Source: Rhodobacteraceae bacterium LMO-JJ12
Lineage (GTDB): Bacteria; Pseudomonadota; Alphaproteobacteria; Rhodobacterales; Rhodobacteraceae
Assembly (NCBI GenBank): GCA_021555075.1
Contig: JAKGBX010000001.1
Coordinates: 1,426,001 to 1,490,000 of the forward strand
DNA: 64,000 nt
Reading direction: 5' to 3'
In this document: in pieces, positions 36,469-44,094 of the stretch
How the letters are laid out: the number at the start of each line of letters is the position of its first letter
Numbering within the stretch: position 1 is the stretch's first letter
The notes under the pieces: generated by a model
What the model was told of the DNA's origin: nothing
The model's input: only the letters and a program-made list of their open reading frames with translations
The model's database searches: none
Position numbers and translations under genes: made by a program

Positions 36469-37446
36469 TTATTTATACTCGATAATTTCCATGTCCCAGC
36501 CGCGTCTTTTGCGTTTCCAATAGCGCGCGGCGCCGATCAGGTTGGGAAATTTTGACAGGAAAAGTAAAACGCCGTGATGGAGGGCGGATTTGAGATGGAG
36601 TCCGTCCTTGCGCAGGCCTTCGACGGTGCGAATGAACGAGGCCAGATAGACAAGCAACACGGCGACGAGCAACCACGGGAAAACCACCGCGCCGATAAGA
36701 CCAAAGAGCGGCAGCACCGCGCCATAAAGCCAGACGCGGCGGCGTTCCTTGACGAAATGATCCGGGTGCAGATCGCCCACTTGGGCAAAGCCATGGCCCG
36801 AGCGGGTGGCGCGCTGCCACCATTGTGAGAACCGGGTCATGTTGGCGTCGTGATGGGTCATCGGGATGGGCAGGCGATGCACGCGGGCGCCGTGCTTGCG
36901 CACGCGCACGCAAAATTCGTCATCCTCGGCGGCGATGACATGGCTGTTGAAGCCGCCGAGAGCCTGGAACAGCGGGCGTCTGACCATCATGTCACCGCCA
37001 CAGGCGTCAATGTCACCCGCAGGGCGGTGCCATTCGAATTCGCAGAGTTCGTTATAGATTGAGGCTTTGGGGTGAATTTCCGAGCGCCAGCCGGTGATGA
37101 TGCCGATATCGGGGCTTTCATCGAGCGCGCGGGCGGCATGGGTGAGCCAGCCGGGTTCAAGCGTGCAATCGCCATCAACGAACTGAACGTAATCAGGGGG
37201 ATTGGCGACACTGACCAAGGCGTCAAAGCCTGCGTTGCGTGCGCGGGCGGCGGTAAACGGCTCGGAGGTGTCGAGGATGACGATTTCAGCGCCAGCCGCG
37301 CGGGCGGCGTTGAGCGAGCCATCGGTTGAGCCGGAATCGACATAGATCAGGCGCATTGCTTCGCGCTGCATCGAGGCAAGGCAGTTGATCAGGCGCTGAC
37401 CTTCGTTGCGCCCGATCACGACGGCGCCGATGGTGGAAGTCGTCAT
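36469..37446 (-). CDS. Glycosyltransferase family 2 with C-terminal membrane helices
   Basis: This 325-residue inner-membrane-associated glycosyltransferase starts with IGAVVIGRNEGQRLINCL. It has the DSGSTDGS donor-binding loop, a DGDC motif in the DXD position and ED(D/E)EF near residue 168. Two hydrophobic helices (about 240-275) anchor it to the membrane, as in ExoA- or mycofactocin-type GT2 enzymes. It overlaps the upstream GT4 gene by four bases and is followed 15 bp later by the fused oxidoreductase/epimerase. The acceptor and sugar are unknown. Confidence 0.88.
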   Translation of the reverse strand: MTTSTIGAVVIGRNEGQRLINCLASMQREAMRLIYVDSGSTDGSLNAARAAGAEIVILDTSEPFTAARARNAGFDALVSVANPPDYVQFVDGDCTLEPGWLTHAARALDESPDIGIITGWRSEIHPKASIYNELCEFEWHRPAGDIDACGGDMMVRRPLFQALGGFNSHVIAAEDDEFCVRVRKHGARVHRLPIPMTHHDANMTRFSQWWQRATRSGHGFAQVGDLHPDHFVKERRRVWLYGAVLPLFGLIGAVVFPWLLVAVLLVYLASFIRTVEGLRKDGLHLKSALHHGVLLFLSKFPNLIGAARYWKRKRRGWDMEIIEYK

Positions 37447-38684
37447 GGGTGCACCTCGGGTCGGGTGGGCGGAGTACTGCCTTGGGAGTAGCCTTGAAAA
37501 AGGTGGGCGAGGCGCGCGGCTTCGGCTTGGCTGTCAAATTCGGCGATGATTTTGGCGCGCCCTGTGCGCCCCATGGCCGATGCCGCCTCGGGGTCTGCGA
37601 GGATTGCATCAATCGCTTCGGCAAGCTCGATAGCGCGCCCTGGGGCGACGAGGATGCCGGATTTTCGATCCTCCACCAGTTCGGGGATGCCCGCGATTCG
37701 GGTGGCGACAACCGGCACTTCGGCCGCCATGGCTTCCATCAACACCACGGGCACGCCTTCGGCGAAGCTGGGCAGGACCAGAATATCGGTATCTTTCAAC
37801 ATTTCGGCGACTTCGGATTGCGAGCGATAGCCCATGAAATTGACCGCGCCTTCTAGGCCTTTTTCGCGCGCCATTCTATCGAGCATCGCGCGATCCGGGC
37901 CATCGCCGATGATGGCGAGGGAGTAGTCGGAGGTGTTGAGTATGTTGAGAGCATCGAAGAGCACCGGCAGGCCTTTGACGGCGGCAAGGCGGCCCACAAA
38001 GAGGAGCTTGGCGCCTTGGGCGCGTAGGGTCGGTGTGTAGCGTTGTGGATCGACGCCGCAATGAATGATGTGCAGCTTGGACCAATCCTCGGGCGGTGAA
38101 AAAGCCATCGCCTGAGAGCGGCAGAAATCGGAGATACAGGCGACGAAAGCCGCGCGTTTGATTTTCTCATCAAGGCGCCAATGGGTCGGCTCAAAGAAAA
38201 TGTCCGGGCCGTGCAGGGTGAAGGAGAAGGGGATGCCCGAAAGCGCAGAGGCGAGCATGGCCACGGTGCAAGAGCTTTTGGCGATATGGTTGTGCAGATG
38301 CGTCGCACCGGTTTCACACAGGTGGCGGGCCAGAACGGCGGATTCGGCGAAGTAAATGAGCTGATAAAGGGTGGATTTGATGCCGCCGGGGGAGGTCTTG
38401 AACGCCAGCGCGAGCGTCTTGAAATATCTCGATGGGCTGCGTGCAAGTGCTTGTAAGTGCGTGGATATCAGATGCCGCGGTTTGCGCGTTGCCTCTAGCA
38501 CATGGAAGGTGCGGGCGGCTTCCTGGCGCTGTTCTTCGCCGACGTGATGTTCGGGGCCGGTGCGGCGCATCGAGCAGGTTTCAACCTTGAGGCCAAGCGC
38601 GCGCAGGGCGGCGACTTCGCGTTGTATGAACGTGTCGGTGGCGCGTGGGTATTCGCCAGTGAGATAGGCAATTTGCAGGCTCAT
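37443..38684 (-). CDS. Glycosyltransferase family 4
   Basis: This 413-residue GT-B fold enzyme has an N-terminal acceptor domain starting MSLQIAYLTGEYPRATDTF. The C-terminal donor domain has the family signature EGVPVVLMEAMAAEVPVVAT and LLFVGRLAAVKGL. The FIQREV pattern near the start is typical of colanic-acid/exopolysaccharide glycosyltransferases. It overlaps both neighbours by four bases (the epimerase upstream, the GT2 gene downstream), so it is part of one coupled operon for assembling an oligosaccharide. Confidence 0.9.
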   Translation of the reverse strand: MSLQIAYLTGEYPRATDTFIQREVAALRALGLKVETCSMRRTGPEHHVGEEQRQEAARTFHVLEATRKPRHLISTHLQALARSPSRYFKTLALAFKTSPGGIKSTLYQLIYFAESAVLARHLCETGATHLHNHIAKSSCTVAMLASALSGIPFSFTLHGPDIFFEPTHWRLDEKIKRAAFVACISDFCRSQAMAFSPPEDWSKLHIIHCGVDPQRYTPTLRAQGAKLLFVGRLAAVKGLPVLFDALNILNTSDYSLAIIGDGPDRAMLDRMAREKGLEGAVNFMGYRSQSEVAEMLKDTDILVLPSFAEGVPVVLMEAMAAEVPVVATRIAGIPELVEDRKSGILVAPGRAIELAEAIDAILADPEAASAMGRTGRAKIIAEFDSQAEAARLAHLFQGYSQGSTPPTRPEVHP

Positions 38685-39634
38685 TGGCTGGCCTCGACCG
38701 CTGTGCGCATGGTGGCTTCAAAGGGTTGGCGCGGGTGCCAGTTGAGATCTTGTTCAGCGCGGGCGTTGGAGTAGCGCTTTTCACCCATACGGGCGCGGAG
38801 GGTGCGCGGGTGCAACAGGCCGGGCAGGCGGTTGGCGAGGGGCGGGGCCATGCTGAGAAATTTGCCGACGACGGCGGGGATTTTCCAAGAAAGCGGCAGT
38901 TGAAAGCGCGGTGCCGCATTGCCAAGTGCCGCAAGGTAGCGGGTGCGATCGGGCAGGTCGGAGTCAACCAGATTGAGGGCGCGCGGGCTATTCCCGGTGA
39001 CAGGGGTTTCAGCGGCGAGGACGAGCGCGTCGGCGCAGTTTTCGACGCTTATGGCGGGGATTTCGCCGGGGCCGCCAAGGCGGATCAGCAGCGGGCCGAT
39101 GCAATGGCCGAGATGGGCGTTCCAGAGGTGATGGGGACCGAACACCGCACCGGGGCGCGCGATCCAGGTCTCACCGTCATAGGCTTTCAGGCAAGCCTCT
39201 TGCGCAAGTTTTGCCTGTGCATAGATGTCGCGCGACGTGGGGGATGGATCGAGAGGGGTGTCTTCGGTGATCTCAAACGCATCAGCGTCATAGACGGTGA
39301 TCGAGCTGACCAGAACCAAGCGGGCGTCGGGGGCGGATTTGCGCATTGCGTTCAGCAGGTTTTCGGTGGCTTTTACGGTGTCGCGCGCCATTGTTTCTGG
39401 GTTGCCGCGTAGTGAGGCGGCGGTATGGATCACGGCATCAACGCCTTTGAGTGCGCTGGCAAGTTTGGCCTCATCCTTTGACAGATCGAGCAGGATGCGC
39501 GAGACCTCTGGCGCAAAATCGGGGGTGTCGCGGCGTATCAGAGCGCGCACGTGATGGCCGCGTTTGAGGGCGGCGTTGACGCAGGCTGTGCCGATAAATC
39601 CGCCCGCGCCGGTTATGGCAATGGTCAGGCCCAT
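38681..39634 (-). CDS. NAD-dependent epimerase/dehydratase
   Basis: This 317-residue extended short-chain dehydrogenase has the nucleotide-binding GAGGFIGTACV at the N-terminus, an SSITVYD serine region and the catalytic YAQAK. Such enzymes epimerise, reduce or dehydrate nucleotide sugars. Its start overlaps the end of the oxidoreductase gene by 10 bp and its end overlaps the GT4 gene by 4 bp. It is the standalone counterpart of the C-terminal half of the fused protein at 34363-36453, though the two are clearly diverged. Confidence 0.88.
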   Translation of the reverse strand: MGLTIAITGAGGFIGTACVNAALKRGHHVRALIRRDTPDFAPEVSRILLDLSKDEAKLASALKGVDAVIHTAASLRGNPETMARDTVKATENLLNAMRKSAPDARLVLVSSITVYDADAFEITEDTPLDPSPTSRDIYAQAKLAQEACLKAYDGETWIARPGAVFGPHHLWNAHLGHCIGPLLIRLGGPGEIPAISVENCADALVLAAETPVTGNSPRALNLVDSDLPDRTRYLAALGNAAPRFQLPLSWKIPAVVGKFLSMAPPLANRLPGLLHPRTLRARMGEKRYSNARAEQDLNWHPRQPFEATMRTAVEASQ

Positions 39635-40740
39635 GGCATTGGCTCCATCGGGGCTGTGCGCGATTTGATCGCAACCGCACCGGAGGTGCCAGCGTTTTGA
39701 ATGGCAAGCGTGACTTCGGTGAGGTGCAGCGCGAAATCACCGGCAAGGCGGCTGGGGCGCTGGGCCGCAATGGCGGCGAGCATTTCGGCAGGGCCGAGGG
39801 CGAAGTTCATCGAGGCAGCGCCTGTGCGTTTGACCTTGGGGTGGGTTTTGCCCTGAGGCTTGATGCGTTTGCCCATGGGATGTTCGATCAGGCGGCGGCG
39901 AATGCGAAAACGGCGGTGAAATTTGACCGGTGCTGTGTTGTCCCAGGCTTCTTTGACTTCGAGATAGCCCGCGTCGCCGATGACACGGATGCGATGATCA
40001 TGCGGCGCGGTGATCGAACAGGTGAGCCGGGCCACGGGGCCGGTTTCAAAAAACAATGTGGCGACGGAAAAGTCAGGGGTGCCGGAAACGCCGCGCTTGT
40101 CAGGCAGCACTTCGGCAGAGGCGGCGACAATGCGGGTGACGGAGCCGAACATGGCGATGAGCCAACTGAGGTAATAGCCCGCATGTTCCAAGGTGCACCC
40201 GACCTGAAATTCATCCATGAAGGGCCAGGGCGCGCCAGAGGCAGACCGCCAGTTTTCGATTGGGGCCTGGGGGATGAAGCCGTCATCAAGTTCGGCGTAG
40301 ATCAGGCGCGGGGTGCCAGCAGTGCCGGTTCTTACCGCCTTGATCAGAAGCTGCGCGCTCTCGCTTAGGACCGAGGACGGCGCGGAGGCGAGTTGCAGGT
40401 TTTTCCGCTTGGCCACGGCGATCAGGCTTTGCGCCTCTGCGAGGTCGAGCGAGAGCGGTTTTTCACAAAAGATATGCTTGCCCGCGGCCAAGGCTGTGCG
40501 GTTGATTTCGCCGTGCGAGGCGGGGTTTGTGAGGTTGAGCACAAGACCATCATCGGGCAGAGCCGCCAATGTTTCATCGAGCGTGTCAAAAGTGCGTATT
40601 TTCCAGTAATTGGCGAAGGCGGCGCGCCGAGCAGGGTCGCGATCGTAAACGCCCAAAACACGGATTTCGGGAAAGGTGGCGAGGCCCGCCATGTAGAGGT
40701 CGGCGACAAAGCCGCATCCCACGAGCACAACCGCGCTCAT
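39625..40740 (-). CDS. Gfo/Idh/MocA family oxidoreductase
   Basis: This 371-residue NAD(P)-dependent sugar oxidoreductase is the first gene of the five-gene minus-strand operon. It has a Rossmann motif (VVLVGCGFVADLYMAGL) and the EKP motif (FCEKPLSL) near residue 95. Family members oxidise or reduce sugar hydroxyls, often paired with an epimerase or aminotransferase in making unusual sugars. The promoter must lie in the 206-bp gap to the divergent WecG-type gene; I could not identify it. Confidence 0.9.
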   Translation of the reverse strand: MSAVVLVGCGFVADLYMAGLATFPEIRVLGVYDRDPARRAAFANYWKIRTFDTLDETLAALPDDGLVLNLTNPASHGEINRTALAAGKHIFCEKPLSLDLAEAQSLIAVAKRKNLQLASAPSSVLSESAQLLIKAVRTGTAGTPRLIYAELDDGFIPQAPIENWRSASGAPWPFMDEFQVGCTLEHAGYYLSWLIAMFGSVTRIVAASAEVLPDKRGVSGTPDFSVATLFFETGPVARLTCSITAPHDHRIRVIGDAGYLEVKEAWDNTAPVKFHRRFRIRRRLIEHPMGKRIKPQGKTHPKVKRTGAASMNFALGPAEMLAAIAAQRPSRLAGDFALHLTEVTLAIQNAGTSGAVAIKSRTAPMEPMPWA

Positions 40741-40946
40741 GCCGTTACCCTTTGGGTAAGGCGCGACGTCCGGGGGAACCCTTGGGAAGGTCGAAACGTC
40801 TTGGTCATGCTGTTTGCTCTTGTCATCTCATTTTAGACTTCATTCGGGGCTTCCAAAACAGGTAAAATTGACAACACTTGGGCAGACCCACTGAAATACC
40901 GTGGTTTTTTCCCGTTTGTGCCACGAAAAGGTTGCTCTATCCAGTG

Positions 40947-41732
40947 ATGGCAGGGCGAGGCGAAAGAAAAGGCGTTTGCGTGGAATTCAGGTTTGGCAAA
41001 GAGCGCGTGACGGTGAACTTCCCGAATAGGGATGCGCTTGTTGACGAGGTTTGCAGGCGGTTCAGGGGGGGCGAGGGCTTTGCGCTGGCGACGCTCAATC
41101 TTGATCATTTGGTGAAATTGCGCGCGTCGGGGGCGTTTCGTCGTGCTTATGGTGCGCAGGATCTTGTGGTGGCCGATGGCAACCCGATTGTGTGGCTGTC
41201 GCGTCTGGCGGGGCGCAAGGTTGAGCTGGTGCCGGGGTCGGATATGGTTTTGCCTCTGGCAGAGGTGGCGACGGATGAAGGAGTTCGCGTGGCGTTGGTT
41301 GGGTCGACCGAGGAAAGCCTTGTGGCGGCTGGGACGGAAATGACGCGGGTTGTGCCGGGGCTTGAAATCGTTGCGAAAATCGCGCCGCCGATGGGGTTTG
41401 ATGCGGATGGCGCCGGGGCGGAAGAGGTGTTTGCGGCGCTTGAAAGCTCGGGTGCGCGGTTGGTGTTTATCGCGCTGGGCGCGCCGAAGCAGGAGCTTTT
41501 TGCAGCAAAGGGGCGGGAGCGGTTGCCGGGCGTTGGCTTTGCCTCGATCGGTGCAGGCTTGGACTTTTTGTCGGGCTCGCAGGAGCGGGCGCCAAAATGG
41601 GTGCGTGCGATGGCGCTGGAATGGCTGTGGCGGATGCTTCAGGCACCGGGGCGTATGGGGCTGCGATATGCGAAATGCTTTGCCATTCTGCCGCGCCAGA
41701 TGGTTGAGGCGGTTTGGCTGCGCTTCAGGTAA
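40947..41732 (+). CDS. WecG/TagA/CpsF family glycosyltransferase
   Basis: This 261-residue GT26 enzyme adds a sugar, often ManNAc-type, to a lipid-linked intermediate. It has the conserved LNLDHLVKLRAS region in place of the usual N-x-D-G segment, the VVADGNPIVWLSRL motif, and the C-terminal GAPKQE(L/K) plus FASIGAGLDFLSG blocks typical of the family. I chose the ATG at 40947; the frame is open about 23 codons further upstream, so the exact start is uncertain. It is divergent from the glycosyl operon and convergent with the SDR gene. Confidence 0.88.
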   Translation: MAGRGERKGVCVEFRFGKERVTVNFPNRDALVDEVCRRFRGGEGFALATLNLDHLVKLRASGAFRRAYGAQDLVVADGNPIVWLSRLAGRKVELVPGSDMVLPLAEVATDEGVRVALVGSTEESLVAAGTEMTRVVPGLEIVAKIAPPMGFDADGAGAEEVFAALESSGARLVFIALGAPKQELFAAKGRERLPGVGFASIGAGLDFLSGSQERAPKWVRAMALEWLWRMLQAPGRMGLRYAKCFAILPRQMVEAVWLRFR

Positions 41733-41773
41733 GTTCGCTTTTTAGTGTCTTTTCAGCCGGATAACGGGCGATT

Positions 41774-42541
41774 TCAGAGCATTCGCGGTTTGCGGCGTCT
41801 GAGGAGGAGCGCGTTTTTGAGGCGGGTTTTCAGCCCTTGGGAGGGTAGGATTTCGCGGTTCTGTTCAAAGGTTGCGCCGTTGAGCGAGCGGTCATGCCAA
41901 AGCGCCAGATCCGCGCCCCAAATGGCCGATTGCGCGGGGGGCAGGCCATCGGGAATGCCCATGTCGGTGGCCAGCATTCCAGGCATCCAGTCGGTGATGG
42001 TGATATCGGGAAAACGATCCCCCAGATCGGCAATCAGCGCGCGGGTCAATATGCGATTGGCACCCTTGGAGGTGGAATAGGCCGACGCGGTGGGCAGCGG
42101 GTTGAGGTCGGCGAAGGTCGCGACGTTGAGAATGCGGCCAAAGCCGGTCTTGGTGAAATGATCGAGCGCAAGGCGGGTGGCGGCCAGCGTGCCGCCGAAG
42201 TTGGTGCTCATCGTTGCCATGAAGCTCTCGGGTGTTTCGTCGAGAATATCGCGGTGTGGATAGGTGGCAGCGTTGTTGATCAGAAGGGTGAGCGGTGGTT
42301 TTCCGTTCAGTTGATCAAAAGCGGCGCGGAGTGCATTAAAGTCGCTGATGTCGGTTGGGATGGCGATGAAGGTATTTCCGGCCTGTTTTGCGGTCTCTTC
42401 AAGCGCGGCGGCGCGGCGGCCAAGGCCGATCACGGTCATCACTTCTTTGGTCAAGCGACAGGCCAGAGCGCGACCAAGACCGGAGCCAGCCCCGGTAATT
42501 ACGACTGTTCCAGCAAGGATGCGGGGGTCATTTCGGCTCAT
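41774..42541 (-). CDS. Short-chain dehydrogenase/reductase
   Basis: This 255-residue classical SDR has the cofactor loop TGAGSGLGRAL, the NNAA motif and the catalytic YSTSK (Tyr near residue 155). It is the last gene of a three-gene minus-strand operon (acyltransferase, GMC oxidoreductase, SDR) in which each gene overlaps the next by four bases. Together with the GMC enzyme it could catalyse successive oxidation and reduction on a sugar or alcohol, but the substrate is unknown. Confidence 0.88.
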   Translation of the reverse strand: MSRNDPRILAGTVVITGAGSGLGRALACRLTKEVMTVIGLGRRAAALEETAKQAGNTFIAIPTDISDFNALRAAFDQLNGKPPLTLLINNAATYPHRDILDETPESFMATMSTNFGGTLAATRLALDHFTKTGFGRILNVATFADLNPLPTASAYSTSKGANRILTRALIADLGDRFPDITITDWMPGMLATDMGIPDGLPPAQSAIWGADLALWHDRSLNGATFEQNREILPSQGLKTRLKNALLLRRRKPRML

Positions 42542-44094
42542 TTCAGGGTTTTTCCTATGGCTTGGGCGGTGCGCAGGGCCTGAGCCGCGATTGAAAGCGA
42601 GGGATTTACGCCCATGGAACTGGGCATGAAACCGGCATCAGCGCACCAGAGGTTTGCGTGATCATGGGCGCGGCCATCGGCGTTGAGCACCGAGCGCGAC
42701 GGGTCGTGTCCGAACCGCATGGTGCCGGAGGGGTGGCCGTGGTTGAGATCAGGCGATTGTGACAGAAACAGGCGGCGCTGGTTCTTGAAGGCGCGCTTGA
42801 TCTCGCGTCGGAAGGTGCGGCGGCGGGTGCGCAGCTCATCATGGATGGTGTATTCGAATGCGATGTCATCAGAGCCTTGAATGGGGGGCAGCACCCGGTT
42901 TTCGTCATAGGCAAGGTCTTCGAGGAGGCCGACGAAAATCTTGGCGGAGCCCAAAATGCGGCTGGCCATGGCGGCGGGTATGCGCGAGAGCTTTGCCGCC
43001 ATTGGAATGTGACGCAAGACACTGCGCGAAATGAGGGTTTCGAGATAGTAGGCGATTTCGCCGTAAGAGGCGTTAATCCCCATGGCTTGAACCATACCGA
43101 GGCGTTGGTTGTCGATATGATAGAGGTCACGCAGGCCGACGGCCTTGGTTGGTTCGGGATCGGTGATGCCCGGCCAGACGGCAAAGATTTCATTGAGGTG
43201 AAACATCAACCCACGACCGACGAGGTCTGAGCTGTTGGCGATGCCGTTGGGGTGGGCTTCGCAGGCGGAGGCGAGGCAGAGCCGGGGGGAGCCAAAGGCA
43301 CCGCCCGCCAGCAGGTATTGCCGGGCTTTGAGGGTCAGGGTTTCACCATCGCGGCGCATTTCGATGCCGGTGATATCAGGGCCATCAGCGATCAGCCGGG
43401 TGACTTCTGCATTGTCGAGAAGGGCGGCGTTACCGGTGGCCAGCGCGGGTTCGACCCCTGCGGAGCGGCCATCCATCTTGCAGCTATGCGGGCATTTGTG
43501 GCCGGTGCAGTCAAGGCAGCCATCAATGCGGGCAATGGCAGAATGCAAATGGTAGGGCGAACGCCCGTTTTTGTGCAACCGCTCGAATATGCGTTGATCA
43601 GCGGGGCTTATGGGAGGGGGCAGGCGAAGATCGTCTTGGCCTTCGCAATGCGGCGCGCCGGATACCTTGTAGAGGGCTTCGGCCCTGGCCAGATAGGGTG
43701 CGAAATCGGCATAGGAAACCGGCCAGCCGCCGGTGGGGTGGGGGCGCGCATTGCTGTGATCGAGATCGTGAGGTTCGGGGCGCTCAAGCGTGGCGGCGTA
43801 AAACACCGACGAGCCGCCAACCCCGGCGCCGATCGGGCCATAGAAGCGGCTTTCATGGTTGTCTTCATGGGCGATCATCTGACCGGGCCAAAAGCCGCGG
43901 ACTTGTCGCGCTTGGGGCAGGAAGATTGTCGGGTTGAGCGGGGTCTGTTCGCTGCGTTGTCCGGCGGGGCCTTTTTCGACAAAGAGAACTTTGAGACCGG
44001 ATTGCGCAAGTGCGCGCCCGGCAGTGCCTCCGCCGATGCCGGTGCCGATGATGATGACGTCCCAGGTCTGCGAGGTAATTTCAGATGTCATCAC
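42538..44094 (-). CDS. GMC family FAD-dependent oxidoreductase
   Basis: This 518-residue flavoenzyme has the FAD-binding IIIGTGIGGGTAGRALA at the N-terminus. The C-terminal GMC block has a histidine-rich region (HGHPSGTMRFGHD) and the terminal pattern MPSSMGVNPSLSIAAQALR. A cysteine-containing stretch, GCLDCTGHKCPHSC, lies near residue 200 and might bind a metal or cluster. GMC enzymes oxidise alcohols or sugars. It is coupled by four-base overlaps to the acyltransferase before it and the SDR after it. Confidence 0.88.
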   Translation of the reverse strand: MMTSEITSQTWDVIIIGTGIGGGTAGRALAQSGLKVLFVEKGPAGQRSEQTPLNPTIFLPQARQVRGFWPGQMIAHEDNHESRFYGPIGAGVGGSSVFYAATLERPEPHDLDHSNARPHPTGGWPVSYADFAPYLARAEALYKVSGAPHCEGQDDLRLPPPISPADQRIFERLHKNGRSPYHLHSAIARIDGCLDCTGHKCPHSCKMDGRSAGVEPALATGNAALLDNAEVTRLIADGPDITGIEMRRDGETLTLKARQYLLAGGAFGSPRLCLASACEAHPNGIANSSDLVGRGLMFHLNEIFAVWPGITDPEPTKAVGLRDLYHIDNQRLGMVQAMGINASYGEIAYYLETLISRSVLRHIPMAAKLSRIPAAMASRILGSAKIFVGLLEDLAYDENRVLPPIQGSDDIAFEYTIHDELRTRRRTFRREIKRAFKNQRRLFLSQSPDLNHGHPSGTMRFGHDPSRSVLNADGRAHDHANLWCADAGFMPSSMGVNPSLSIAAQALRTAQAIGKTLK

